Of a stretch of 64,000 nt of DNA, positions 52,810-61,276 are shown piece by piece; positions within the stretch are counted from its first letter, which is position 1, and each line of letters begins with the position of its first letter. The DNA is from Streptomyces sp. NBC_01723 (GTDB taxonomy: Bacteria; Actinomycetota; Actinomycetes; Streptomycetales; Streptomycetaceae): NCBI RefSeq assembly GCF_036246005.1, contig NZ_CP109171.1:7862001-7926000 (forward strand). The letters run 5' to 3'. The notes beneath the pieces are model-generated. The model was not told where the DNA came from and did no database searches. It saw nothing but the letters and a program-made list of their open reading frames with translations. The position numbers were made by a program, and so were the translations under genes.

Positions 52810-53238
52810 GTGTCAGTCCAGTTCAACCACACCATCGTCCTCTCCCGCGACCGGGAGCGGTCCGCGTACTTCCTCGCCGGAATCCTGGGTCTGGAGGTCG
52901 GCGAACCGGCCGGAATGTTCCTGCCCGTGACGACCGCCAACGGCGTCACCCTCGATTTCGCCACCGTCGACATCGACATCCCCGTGCAGCACTACGCGTT
53001 CCTCGTCTCCGAGGACGAGTTCGACGCGATCCTCGCCCGGCTCGTGGCGGACGGGGTTCCCATCCAGGCCGACCCGCCCGGCCGGCACCCGCGCCGGATC
53101 AACCGCAACGACGGCGGCCGGGGCGTGTACTTCACCGACCCGTCGGGGCACGGCATGGAAGCCTTCACCCGCCCCTACGGGAGCGACCCGTCCTCGCCGT
53201 TGAACGGCGTCACGGAGGACGTGCCCGGGGCCCGCTGA
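52810..53238 (+). CDS. VOC-family (glyoxalase/dioxygenase-fold) protein
   Basis: 142 residues with one VOC module pair: FNHTIVLSRDRERSAYFLAGILGLEVG, VQHYAFLVSEDEFDAILARL and GRGVYFTDPSGHGMEAFTRPYG. The metal-binding His/Glu positions are plausibly present (H of FNHT, H of VQHY, E of GMEAF). GTG at 52810 has GGAGG 9 nt upstream. Possible resistance or dioxygenase-like role; substrate unknown. Confidence 0.85.
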   Translation: MSVQFNHTIVLSRDRERSAYFLAGILGLEVGEPAGMFLPVTTANGVTLDFATVDIDIPVQHYAFLVSEDEFDAILARLVADGVPIQADPPGRHPRRINRNDGGRGVYFTDPSGHGMEAFTRPYGSDPSSPLNGVTEDVPGAR

Positions 53239-53316
53239 ACCGGCCCGTTGTCAGTCCCCCTCCGCATACTGGTGGCTTCAGGGAGCCGGATGTGCCGGAT
53301 GTGAGGGGGATGGGGC

Positions 53317-54396
53317 GTGCGGACGGTGTACCGAGGTGAACTGCCGGTCGTCCAGGGACGGTTCCACGTGGACAGCCGCCTGGACCCGTACGGCCCGGTG
53401 CCGTCGGAGGCCTGTGCCGGACAGACCAACGGTCTGTGCGGCGCGGCCGTCCCGGGCTGTCTCCTGCTGGACACGGGGCCGTGCACCGGGAGGGTCGGCC
53501 TGACCGTCGAGGTGCACCGGGCGCCGCCGCCCCTCGACGACGGCTGGGAGGAGGTCGTGGAGGCGTCCTTCCGCCCGGTCTCCGCGTCGACGGCCGTCCT
53601 GCCCTGCGGACACGCGGCGCTCTGCGAGGTGGACCTGCCACCGGCCGACCACCGGGTGCGCTACTGCGGGCGCGGCCTCGACCGGGGTGAGGCGGCCGAC
53701 CTCCGCGCCACCGCGGCTGCCGGGCCCGTCGGTCACTATCTGCTCCAGTTCTGGCCGGCCCCGCCCGCCGCGGACCTGGTCGTCCGGCAGACCTCGCGCA
53801 GCGCCCGGGACCGGCACCGGTACGCCCGCGCGCTGCCCGCCCCTCGGTGCGGGGCGCCGACCGAGCGTGAGCGTGCCGAGCTCCGCTCCTGGGGCGGCCG
53901 GCTGCCCAGCCGCCGGGTGCGCGAGGTCGGCGCCGACGCGCGCGGGCTCGTACCGCTGGACCGGGACCTCCTCGACGCCGTCGACGCGGCGAGTCCGGCG
54001 ACGCAGCGGAGTCTCGCGCGGTGGGCGGCGCACCGTGCCCTCACCGCGGCCGGGCTGGCCGACCTCGACTGGATATCGGCCGCGCTGGCCGCGCTGGACC
54101 GGGGAGCGCCCCTGCCGCCCCCGTTCGACGACCCCTGCCAGGTCTGGGACCGCTTCTTCACCGACGAGCGCATCGCCGCGGCAGCGGTGCACCCGTCCAC
54201 CGACTGCCAGGGCAGCCCACTACGGCGGCCCATGGCCCTGCCCGCGCTGCGCGCCGCCGCCGACCCGGACCCCTTGCGTGCCGCGATCGGCGCGGTCTTC
54301 GCGGCGGCGGTGGCGTACGGCTCGGACTGCCCGGCGTTGTTCGCGTCGGCGCGGCGGGAGTTTCCGGTTCTGGGGCGGGCTGTGCCGCCGGGGTAG
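53317..54396 (+). CDS. Hypothetical protein of unknown family, Cys- and Ala-rich
   Basis: 359 residues, GTG start at 53317. I do not recognise the family. It is soluble, with several cysteines in the N-terminal third (SEACAGQTNGLCGAAVPGC, DTGPC, LPCGHAALCEV) and a helical C-terminal half. The last 45 residues (about AAIGAVFAAAVAYGSDCPAL) recur as a damaged copy just downstream. GC content and codon use match its neighbours, so it does not look recently acquired. Confidence 0.78.
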   Translation: MRTVYRGELPVVQGRFHVDSRLDPYGPVPSEACAGQTNGLCGAAVPGCLLLDTGPCTGRVGLTVEVHRAPPPLDDGWEEVVEASFRPVSASTAVLPCGHAALCEVDLPPADHRVRYCGRGLDRGEAADLRATAAAGPVGHYLLQFWPAPPAADLVVRQTSRSARDRHRYARALPAPRCGAPTERERAELRSWGGRLPSRRVREVGADARGLVPLDRDLLDAVDAASPATQRSLARWAAHRALTAAGLADLDWISAALAALDRGAPLPPPFDDPCQVWDRFFTDERIAAAAVHPSTDCQGSPLRRPMALPALRAAADPDPLRAAIGAVFAAAVAYGSDCPALFASARREFPVLGRAVPPG

Positions 54397-54515
54397 GGGA
54401 GTGGGTTGCTCGTTCTGGGCGGGATCTTGCGCGTGCCGCGCTCGGGCGCCGTCGTTGTGGGGGCGTGTTCGGGAGCGCTGGGCCGCCGGTTCGGGGGAGC
54501 CCGTTGCCGGGCGAG

Positions 54516-54637
54516 TCCGGGGCCGGGTCCGCTGTCGGGATCGGTGCCGCCGTCTCGCGGCGGCAGCGGTCGCGTACGGCTTCGACTGCCCGCCCCGTTC
54601 TCCGCCGTCCGCGGGGAGTTCCCGGTCCTCGACGGGG
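54516..54637 (+). pseudogene. Degenerate partial duplicate of the preceding gene's 3' end
   Basis: Aligning by eye, 54522-54637 tracks 54269-54376: both contain GATCGG, TCGCGGCGGC, GTACGGCT, GACTGCCCG and a GGGAGTT-CCGGT ending. Translated in shifting frames it gives AAAVAYGFDCPP then FSAVRGEFPVLD, matching AAAVAYGSDCPA and ASARREFPVLG of the intact gene. At least two frameshifts are needed, so it is not coding. A weaker trace lies at 54414-54450. Confidence 0.65.
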
Positions 54638-55996
54638 CTACGCGACCGGGCTCGGGGAACCGGCCCCCTGCCCCGGGTCCGGATCCGCGCCCGATTGCGG
54701 GGCCGAGGCCGTGTCGGAGCCCGGGCCCCCCTCCGGGCCGGACCCCACGCCCCGGCGTGGCAGCAGCAAGGGCGTCGCCAGGAGCAGCACGCCCGCCAGG
54801 GCGACCGCCGTGCGCAGGCCGGTCAGCGCCGCCAGGAGGCCCCACAGGGCGGTCAGGGCCGCGGTCGTCAGCTTGCCGCTGATCGTCCAGGCGGTCAGGG
54901 TGCGCGCGACCCGGTCCGGCGGGGTCAGTTCCAGCCGGCGCGTGGCCGACACCGGATTGTACACCCCCACCGACGTGATCAGCGCGAACTCGACGGCCAT
55001 CACCAGGACCAGACCCGGCACACCCGGGCCGACGAAGGCCAGCCCCACCGGCCAGCACACGCGCAGCACCCCGCTGGTGACCAGCACCCGGTGCTCCCCG
55101 AAGCGCGCCACGAGCGGTCCGGCCAGCCGGGAGCCGATCAGGCCGCCGACGCACGGCACCGCGAAGGCGAGCCCGTACTGCCAGGGCGCGAAGCCCAGAT
55201 CGCCCAGCATGAGGACGGCCAGCAGCGGCGCGGTCGCCATGATGAGGCCGTTGACCAGGACCGTGTTGAAGAACAGCGGACGCAGCGCGGGCGAAGTGAG
55301 GACGTACCGCCACCCCTCCAGCAGGTCCCTGGACCGCAGCCGGGAAGTCCGGGCGGGGCCCGCGTGCCCGGGGAGCGGTTCCCCGCGGCCGATCGCACGG
55401 ATGCCCAGCGCCGACAGCAGATGGCCGGCCGCGTCGACCGCCACCGTCACCACGGGCCCGAAGAGACCGACGGCGGCCCCGCCGACCGGCGGCCCGAGCA
55501 TCGTCGCGGTCCAGGTCGTCGCCTCGAAGCGGCCGTTCGCGGCCAGCAGGTCCTCCCGCCGCACCAGCGACTTGAGACAGGAACCGGCGGCCGCCCGGAA
55601 CGTGATGTCGGCCGCGGCGACGACCACCGACACGACCAGCAACTGGGCGAAGCCGAGCCGCCCGAACGCGAACGCGACGGGCACGGTCAGCAGCACCGCG
55701 CACCGGATCAGATCCGTCGCGATCATGACCGGCCGTTTCCGCCGGAACTCCACCCACGGACCCAGCGGCACCGCCACCACCGCGCCCACCGCGAGACCGG
55801 CCGCCGCCAGTGCCGACACCTGCGCCGGACCCGCGTTCAGTGCCAGGACCGCGATCAGCGGGAAGGCGTCGAACGCGAGCCGCGTGCCGAAGGTGCTGAC
55901 GGCGTACGAGGCCCACAGCCACCCGAACCCCCGCCCCAGCGACCCGCCGCCCGTCCCGCCCGATTGCGCCGCACCCGATTCCGTCACGCCCGACAT
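54638..55996 (-). CDS. MFS transporter
   Basis: 452 residues with about 12 spans (LWASYAVSTFGTRLAFDAFPLIAVLAL first) and the MFS loop motif VEFRRKRPVMIATDLIRC. It resembles the MFS_3/enterobactin-exporter-like group. The Gly/Pro/Ser-rich C-terminal tail of about 35 residues is low complexity. ATG at 55996; weak ribosome site. Substrate unknown, probably drug or siderophore export. A TetR-like palindrome lies just upstream. Confidence 0.91.
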   Translation of the reverse strand: MSGVTESGAAQSGGTGGGSLGRGFGWLWASYAVSTFGTRLAFDAFPLIAVLALNAGPAQVSALAAAGLAVGAVVAVPLGPWVEFRRKRPVMIATDLIRCAVLLTVPVAFAFGRLGFAQLLVVSVVVAAADITFRAAAGSCLKSLVRREDLLAANGRFEATTWTATMLGPPVGGAAVGLFGPVVTVAVDAAGHLLSALGIRAIGRGEPLPGHAGPARTSRLRSRDLLEGWRYVLTSPALRPLFFNTVLVNGLIMATAPLLAVLMLGDLGFAPWQYGLAFAVPCVGGLIGSRLAGPLVARFGEHRVLVTSGVLRVCWPVGLAFVGPGVPGLVLVMAVEFALITSVGVYNPVSATRRLELTPPDRVARTLTAWTISGKLTTAALTALWGLLAALTGLRTAVALAGVLLLATPLLLPRRGVGSGPEGGPGSDTASAPQSGADPDPGQGAGSPSPVA

Positions 55997-56044
55997 CCAA
56001 GCGAGGCAACGCCCCCGGATCAAACAACCGACCACCGATGCAGT

Positions 56045-56059
56045 ACAACTGGCAGTTGT
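56045..56059. promoter_or_regulatory. Palindrome ACAACT-GGC-AGTTGT
   Basis: A perfect 15-bp inverted repeat, 49 nt upstream of the MFS start. TetR-family repressors of exporters often bind this kind of site (ACAA...TTGT). No TetR gene lies next to it. Confidence 0.6.
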
Positions 56060-56106
56060 GCCTCGGCGGGGTGCGAACACCGAGCCGTCAGCACCCCGGT
56101 GTGCCC

Positions 56107-56985
56107 CTACCGCGCCAGCAGATTCCGCAGCGCCCCCGTGACCTCGCCGGGCGCCTCCTCCGCCATGAAGTGCCCGCAGTCGACGGTGTCGTGCGACAGA
56201 TCCGGCGCCCAGGCCCGCCACAACGCGGCGGCGTCGTAACCGAGGGCCGCGCCCCAGTCCTGCTGGAGCACGGCCACCGGCATCCGGAGCCTGTTGCCCC
56301 GCTCCCGGTCGGCCCGGTCGTGCTCGACGTCGATGCCGGCCGAGGCCCGGTAGTCGGCCACGACGGAGGGCACCGCCGCACGGGACGCCTCGAGGTACGC
56401 GGCCCGGACGTCGGCGGGCAGGGCCCCCGGGTCGCGGGTCCAGACGTCGAGGAAGTGACCGAAGAACGCGTCCGGCGCGGCGCCGATGAGCTGCTCCGGC
56501 AGGCCCGGCGGCTGCGCCATCAGATACAGGTGGAAGCCGACCGCCGCCGTGGTGCCGTGCAGGACGTCCCACATGTCGAGGGTCGGCAGCACGTCCAGCG
56601 CCGCCAGGTGCGTCACCACGTCGGGATGGTCGAGCCCGGCCCGCACCGCGACGAGCGCGCCCCGGTCGTGCCCCGCCAGCGCGAACCGCTCGTGCCCGAG
56701 CGCCCGCGCGAGGGCGACCACGTCGGCGGCCATGGTCCGCTTGGAGTAGGCGGTGCCGTCGGGATCGGACGGCTTGTCGCTGGCGCCGTAGCCGCGCAGG
56801 TCGGGGCAGATGACCGTGTGGTCGGCCGCGAGGTCGGCGGCGACGTGCCGCCACATCAGATGGGTCTGCGGGAAGCCGTGCAGCAGCACGACCGGGCTGC
56901 CGGAGCCGCCGACCGCAACATGCAGGGCGACACCGTCGGCGACCGTGACGCGCTCGTGGGTGAAGTCGGGGATGGTCGGTGTCAT
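56107..56985 (-). CDS. Alpha/beta hydrolase, dehalogenase/epoxide-hydrolase-like
   Basis: 292 residues closely following the fluoroacetate-dehalogenase pattern: LLHGFPQTHLMWRHVA, DLRGYGASDKP, nucleophile Asp in AGHDRGALVAVR, late His in VDCGHFMAEEAP. However, the residues expected to bind fluoroacetate are not all present: HDRGGR is HDRGAL (second Arg lost) and the halide-binding His-Trp is His-Leu (GFHLYLM). It is therefore more likely an epoxide hydrolase or other haloacid/ester hydrolase. Divergent from the SARP gene. Confidence 0.9.
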   Translation of the reverse strand: MTPTIPDFTHERVTVADGVALHVAVGGSGSPVVLLHGFPQTHLMWRHVAADLAADHTVICPDLRGYGASDKPSDPDGTAYSKRTMAADVVALARALGHERFALAGHDRGALVAVRAGLDHPDVVTHLAALDVLPTLDMWDVLHGTTAAVGFHLYLMAQPPGLPEQLIGAAPDAFFGHFLDVWTRDPGALPADVRAAYLEASRAAVPSVVADYRASAGIDVEHDRADRERGNRLRMPVAVLQQDWGAALGYDAAALWRAWAPDLSHDTVDCGHFMAEEAPGEVTGALRNLLAR

Positions 56986-57070
56986 GGGTGGGCCGTGCCT
57001 CTCTCGTGCCGTACGCCGTGTCCTCCGCCGTACGTCGTGCCGGTGACTGCCTCCGAGCCTGCCGGGCCCG

Positions 57071-57099
57071 GATCAGCAACCGATCAGCACGCGTACCGT
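57071..57099. promoter_or_regulatory. Possible SARP-type direct repeats before the regulator
   Basis: GATCAGCA occurs at 57071-57078 and 57082-57089 (11-bp period), followed by TACCGT (57094-57099), a weak -10. SARP proteins bind heptamer direct repeats with 11-bp spacing just upstream of -10, so the neighbouring SARP may control its own promoter. Confidence 0.45.
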
Positions 57100-57138
57100 G
57101 GTGCTCGCACGGGCGAGGCGGATCGGAACGGACGGAAC

Positions 57139-59121
57139 ATGGAAGCGGTCACGTTCGGTGTGCTCGGACCGGTCACGGCCGGGCGCGGCGGCGACCCGCT
57201 CGCCCTCAAGGGCCCCCGGCACCGCGCCGTACTGGCCCGGCTGGTCCTGGCCCGACGGCGGGTCGTGCCCGTCGCCCGCCTGGTGGAGGACCTGTGGGAG
57301 GCACCCCCGCCGCGAGCCGTGGGAGCGCTGCGCACCTTCGTCGGGGACCTGCGCCGGGCCCTGGAGCCCGACCGTCCGCCACGCGCCCCGGCCCGGCTGC
57401 TGGTCACCGAAGGCCCCGGATACACCCTGCGCGCGGCGCCCGACTCCGTGGACGCGTGGCGTTTCGAGGCGGCCGTCGCCGAGGCCGAGCGCGGGCCCGC
57501 CGCGCAGGCACCGGAGCGGCTCCGGGCGGCCCTGGAGGAGTGGCGGGGGCCCGCGTACGCCGAGTTCAGCGGGGCGGAGTGGGCGCGCGGCGAGCGTTCC
57601 CGGCTCACCGAACTGCGGCTGCGGGCCGTGGAACGCCGGGCGGAACTTCTCGTGGACCTGGGCCGGGCCGCCGAGGCCGTCCCCGACCTGGACGCGCACC
57701 TCACCGGGCACCCCTGGCGCGAGGAGGCCTGGCGCCTGCTCGCCCTGGCCCTGTACCGGACCGGCCGTCAGGGGGACGCCCTCGCCGTACTGCGCCGGGC
57801 CCGCGGCCGGCTGGCCGGACAGCTCGGTCTCGACCCCGGTCCCCGGCTGCGCCGCCTGGAGGCCCGCATCCTCGCCCAGGACCCGGAACTGGACCCGCCC
57901 GGTGAACCGGCGGACGCGGCGGCCCGGTTGTGGGCGGCGGCGACCGAGGCGTACGACCGCACCGTCGCCGCCGGCGCGCACGCCCGTCTGGAGTCCACCG
58001 TCGGCCTGCTGCGCACCCTCGCCGTCACCGGCGGCGGCGGTCTGGAGGCCGCCCGGGAGCACCGGACGGCGGCGATCGCGGCGGCCGAGGAGACGGGCGA
58101 CGCGGAGCTGACGGCCCGGGTGATCGGCGCCTACGACGTTCCCGCCGTCTGGACCCGCGGCGACGACCCCGAAAGCGCCCGCCGGATCGTCGCGGCGGCC
58201 GAACGCACCCTCGCCGCCCTGCCCGACGACGCCACCGCCGACGCGGCGCGCTGCCGCCTGCTGGCCACCGTCGCCCTGGAGTCCCGGGGCGTACGATCCG
58301 AGCGCGGTCCGCGCGCGGCGGCCGAGGCCGAGCGTGTCGCCCGCCGCCTGGACGACCCGGCGCTGCTCGCCTTCGCCCTCAACGGTGTCTTCATGCAGTC
58401 CTGCACCAGAGCCGGACTGGCCCCCCGCCGCGACGCCCTCGGCGCCGAACTCGTCGCCCTCGGCACCCGGCACGGCCTGGTCAACCACACCGTCCTCGGC
58501 CACCTGATCCGCCTCCAGGCCCGCTCGGCCCTCGCCGACCTCACCGCCGCCGACGAGCAGGCCACGGCCGTGGACCGCCTGGCCGCACGGCACGACCGGC
58601 CGCTGGTCGCCGTCTTCACCGACTGGTACGGGGCCCTGCGCCTGGCCGCCTCGGGCAGCCCGTACGACATCGCGGCGGCCGCATACCGCGCCGCCGCCAC
58701 CCGGCTCGACGGCGCGGGCATGCCCGGCCTCGAACGCGGACTGCTTCCCCTCGCCCTGCTCGGCCTGCGCCTCGCCCACGGCCGGGCGGCCGAGGTGGAC
58801 CCGGGCGCGGACTGGGGACCGTACCGCCCGTGGGCCGAGCCGTTCGCCCTCCTCGCCGACGGCCGCACCGCCGAGGCCCGAACGGCCCTCGCCGCCCTGA
58901 CGGAGCCGCCGCCCGACCTCCTGTACGAGGCACTGTGCTGCGCCGAGGCCGCGCTCGCCCTCCGACTCGGCGACCGCGCGGCCCTGGAGCGCACCCACGC
59001 ACGGCTGCTGCCCGCGGCCGGCGAACTCGCGGGCGCGGGCAGCGGGCTGCTCACCTTCGGGCCGGTCGACGACTGGCTCGCGGCGATCAGGCGGGCGCCG
59101 GCGACAGCGGGATCGGCGTGA
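57139..59121 (+). CDS. SARP/AfsR-family transcriptional regulator with TPR-like C-terminus
   Basis: 660 residues. An OmpR-like winged helix (about 1-95, VTFGVLGPVTAGRGGDPLAL, HRAVLARLVLARRRVVPV), a bacterial transcriptional activation domain (about 100-245, DAWRFEAAVAEAE to QLGLDPGPRLRRLEARIL), then about 400 residues of Ala/Leu/Arg-rich helical repeats, without an ATP-binding NB-ARC module (no Walker A seen). ATG at 57139. SARPs usually activate antibiotic clusters or nearby genes; no biosynthetic cluster is in this window, so the target may be the divergent hydrolase. Confidence 0.9.
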   Translation: MEAVTFGVLGPVTAGRGGDPLALKGPRHRAVLARLVLARRRVVPVARLVEDLWEAPPPRAVGALRTFVGDLRRALEPDRPPRAPARLLVTEGPGYTLRAAPDSVDAWRFEAAVAEAERGPAAQAPERLRAALEEWRGPAYAEFSGAEWARGERSRLTELRLRAVERRAELLVDLGRAAEAVPDLDAHLTGHPWREEAWRLLALALYRTGRQGDALAVLRRARGRLAGQLGLDPGPRLRRLEARILAQDPELDPPGEPADAAARLWAAATEAYDRTVAAGAHARLESTVGLLRTLAVTGGGGLEAAREHRTAAIAAAEETGDAELTARVIGAYDVPAVWTRGDDPESARRIVAAAERTLAALPDDATADAARCRLLATVALESRGVRSERGPRAAAEAERVARRLDDPALLAFALNGVFMQSCTRAGLAPRRDALGAELVALGTRHGLVNHTVLGHLIRLQARSALADLTAADEQATAVDRLAARHDRPLVAVFTDWYGALRLAASGSPYDIAAAAYRAAATRLDGAGMPGLERGLLPLALLGLRLAHGRAAEVDPGADWGPYRPWAEPFALLADGRTAEARTALAALTEPPPDLLYEALCCAEAALALRLGDRAALERTHARLLPAAGELAGAGSGLLTFGPVDDWLAAIRRAPATAGSA

Positions 59122-59188
59122 ACATCGCGGGTTCCTCGCGGTCGGCCGACGCCCGGTTGCCCGGATCCGCGTCGGGTACCCGGAGCGC

Positions 59189-59662
59189 ATGAAGTGGCAG
59201 CAGGTGCAGGAGGGTCCGTCCGCGGTGTACGTGGTGGTGCTGGAGGCCGGAGAGGACGCGGTCGCCGAACTCGGCGCCTTCGCCCGCGACCGGTCGCTCG
59301 GCGCGTCCCAGGTCACCGCCGTGGGCGCCTTCTCCGAGGCGGTCGTCGGCTGGTTCGACCGGCGGGCGAAGGACTACCGGCGCATCCCGGTGGAGGAGCA
59401 GTGCGAGGTGCCGTCGCTGATCGGCGACGTCGCCGTGGCCGACCAGGGGCCCACCCCGCACCTGCACGCCGTACTGGGCCTCTCCGACGGCTCCACCCGC
59501 GGAGGGCACCTGCTGTCCGGCCGGGTCTGGCCGACGCTGGAGGTCGTCGTGCGGGACAGCCCGGCCGAACTGGCCAAGACCCACCACCCCGACATCGGCC
59601 TGGCCCTGATCGACCCGGGCCGTGCGGAACCCCGTAGCGACGCCCAGGAGGCGCGATCATGA
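59189..59662 (+). CDS. PPC-domain (DUF296) protein
   Basis: 157 residues with the PPC fold: AVYVVVLEAGEDAVAEL, SQVTAVGAFSEAVVGWFD, and the metal-binding PTPHLHAVLG ... RGGHLLSGRVWPTLEVV. In plants this domain is joined to AT-hooks; bacterial members are stand-alone and probably form trimers binding zinc. Its stop overlaps the CBS gene start (ATGA), giving a coupled pair. Confidence 0.9.
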   Translation: MKWQQVQEGPSAVYVVVLEAGEDAVAELGAFARDRSLGASQVTAVGAFSEAVVGWFDRRAKDYRRIPVEEQCEVPSLIGDVAVADQGPTPHLHAVLGLSDGSTRGGHLLSGRVWPTLEVVVRDSPAELAKTHHPDIGLALIDPGRAEPRSDAQEARS

Positions 59663-60084
59663 CACGGCGCATCCGAGACGTGATGTCACCGGCCGCGGTG
59701 GCCGTCGAACCCATGACGACGGTGGCGCGGGCCGCCCGGCTGATGAGGGAGGAGAACGTCGGCGACGTCCTGGTGACCTACGACTGCGACCTGTTCGGCA
59801 TGCTCACCGACCGCGACATCGTGATCCGCGGCGTCGCCGACGGCCGGGACCCCGACGAGACCACCGTCGGCGCGGTGTGCACGCCGCCGCCCGTCGTCAC
59901 CCTCGACCCGGACGACACCACCGACCACGCCGCCGAACTGATGCGGCACCACGCCGTGCGCCGGCTCCCCGTCGTCGAGCACGGCGGCGTCCCGGTCGGC
60001 GTGGTCACCCTCGGCGACCTCGCCACCGCCGACGACCCGCACTCCGCGCTGGCGGACATCAGCCGGGCCGCACCCGGCCACTGA
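59659..60084 (+). CDS. Two-CBS-domain protein
   Basis: 141 residues containing a CBS pair (RIRDVMSPAAVAVEPMTTVARAARLM; FGMLTDRDIVIRGVADG; VTLDPDDTTDHAAELMRHHAVRRLPVVEHGG; GVVTLGDLAT). CBS pairs bind adenosine nucleotides and act as energy or redox sensors. ATG at 59659 overlaps the PPC stop. Followed by hrdC after 58 nt. Confidence 0.92.
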   Translation: MTRRIRDVMSPAAVAVEPMTTVARAARLMREENVGDVLVTYDCDLFGMLTDRDIVIRGVADGRDPDETTVGAVCTPPPVVTLDPDDTTDHAAELMRHHAVRRLPVVEHGGVPVGVVTLGDLATADDPHSALADISRAAPGH

Positions 60085-60142
60085 CGTACCCGGGCGCCGG
60101 CGGCGCGACGGCCCGGCGCCCGGCAGGGACGGAGGAAGCGAC

Positions 60143-61162
60143 ATGGCCCCCCTGGCACGAACCCCCCGGGCGGACACGGGGGAGGACCGCCGCGCCACCG
60201 CCCGCACCGCGCGGCTGCGCAGCCGGATCCCGGAACCCGACGAGGAACCCGACCTGCTCGGCCAGTACCTGAGCCAGATCGGCGCCACACCCCTGCTGAC
60301 CGCCGAGGAAGAGGTACGGCTCGCCGTACGCATCGAGGCCGGCGTCCGGGCCAGGGAGGAACTGGAGTCGGCCGACACCGGCGAACCCGCCCCCACGCCC
60401 GGAACGCGCCGCGCGCTGGAGGAGACCGTCCACGACGGCCAGGCGGCCAAGGACCACATGGTGCGGGCCAACCTGCGGCTCGTCGTGTCGATGGCCAAGC
60501 GCCACGCCCACCGCGGGCTGCCCCTCCTCGACGTCATCCAGGAGGGCAACCTCGGACTGATCCGGGCCGTGGAGAAGTTCGACCACACCAAGGGCTTCAA
60601 GTTCTCCACGTACGCCACCTGGTGGATCCGCCAGGCCATCGAGCGTGGCCTGGCGACGCACGCGCGCACGGTACGGCTGCCGGTCCACGTCGTGGAGCAG
60701 CTCCAGAAGCTCGCCAAGGTCGAACGCAAGCTCCGCGCAGGGCTCGACCGCGAACCGACCACCGAGGAGGTCGTCGCCGAGAGCGGCATCGACGCCGACA
60801 AGGTCGTCTGGCTGCGCCGGGTCGGACGGGACGCGGTCAGCCTGGACACCCCGGTGGACGAGACCGGCGAGACCGTCGTCGGCGACCTCATCCCGGACAC
60901 CGAGGTGCTGCGGGCCCCGGAGGTCGCCGAGTTCCAGGCGCTCGCGGCGGAGCTGCGGGAGGCCGTCGGCACCCTGGCACCCCGCGAGGCCCTGATCCTC
61001 AGCCTCCGCTACGGCCTGCACGACGGCCGCCCCCGCACCCTGCACCAGGTGGCCCAGCACGTGGGCCTCACCCGGGAACGCGTCCGCCAGCTGGAGAAGG
61101 CCTCGCTGGCCCATCTGCGCGCCCCCGAGACGCGGGACCGCCTGCTGGACTGGGCGAGCTGA
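60143..61162 (+). CDS. hrdC: Group 2 RNA polymerase sigma factor, HrdC-like
   Basis: 339 residues, the length I recall for HrdC of S. coelicolor (SCO0895). No region 1.1; region 1.2 (LLGQYLSQIGATPLLTAEEE), region 2 (ANLRLVVSMAKRHAHRGLPL, DVIQEGNLGLIRAVEKFD, YATWWIRQAIERGL), region 3 (PTTEEVVAESGI) and region 4 (LSLRYGLHDGRPRTLHQVA, LTRERVRQLEKASLAHLR) are complete. It is a primary-like but usually dispensable sigma factor. GGAGGAAG precedes the ATG. Downstream of the PPC and CBS genes and upstream of terC. Confidence 0.93.
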   Translation: MAPLARTPRADTGEDRRATARTARLRSRIPEPDEEPDLLGQYLSQIGATPLLTAEEEVRLAVRIEAGVRAREELESADTGEPAPTPGTRRALEETVHDGQAAKDHMVRANLRLVVSMAKRHAHRGLPLLDVIQEGNLGLIRAVEKFDHTKGFKFSTYATWWIRQAIERGLATHARTVRLPVHVVEQLQKLAKVERKLRAGLDREPTTEEVVAESGIDADKVVWLRRVGRDAVSLDTPVDETGETVVGDLIPDTEVLRAPEVAEFQALAAELREAVGTLAPREALILSLRYGLHDGRPRTLHQVAQHVGLTRERVRQLEKASLAHLRAPETRDRLLDWAS

Positions 61163-61276
61163 CCACACCGGTGCGCGGGCCGGACGCGCGGCCGGGGTTG
61201 CCCGGACCGCATCCCGGAAACACCCTGACGGAGAACCCGTACGCGCTTCCCGCCCCCGCCCGCCCGAGGAGCACCG

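Noticed and set aside
54406-54882. 158-codon plus-strand frame after the unknown gene
   Set aside because: Low-complexity Arg/Pro/Gly translation; overlaps the MFS gene's 3' end and the degenerate duplicate.
53736-55996. Very long minus-strand frame joining the MFS gene to the region opposite the unknown protein
   Set aside because: It shifts phase relative to the MFS protein and lacks any domain; the MFS gene ends at 54638.
56107-56985. Annotation as fluoroacetate dehalogenase
   Set aside because: Key substrate-binding residues are replaced although the nucleophile and fold match.
61163-61276. Manganese riboswitch (yybP-ykoY) before terC
   Set aside because: The 114-nt gap shows no recognisable conserved loops of that class.
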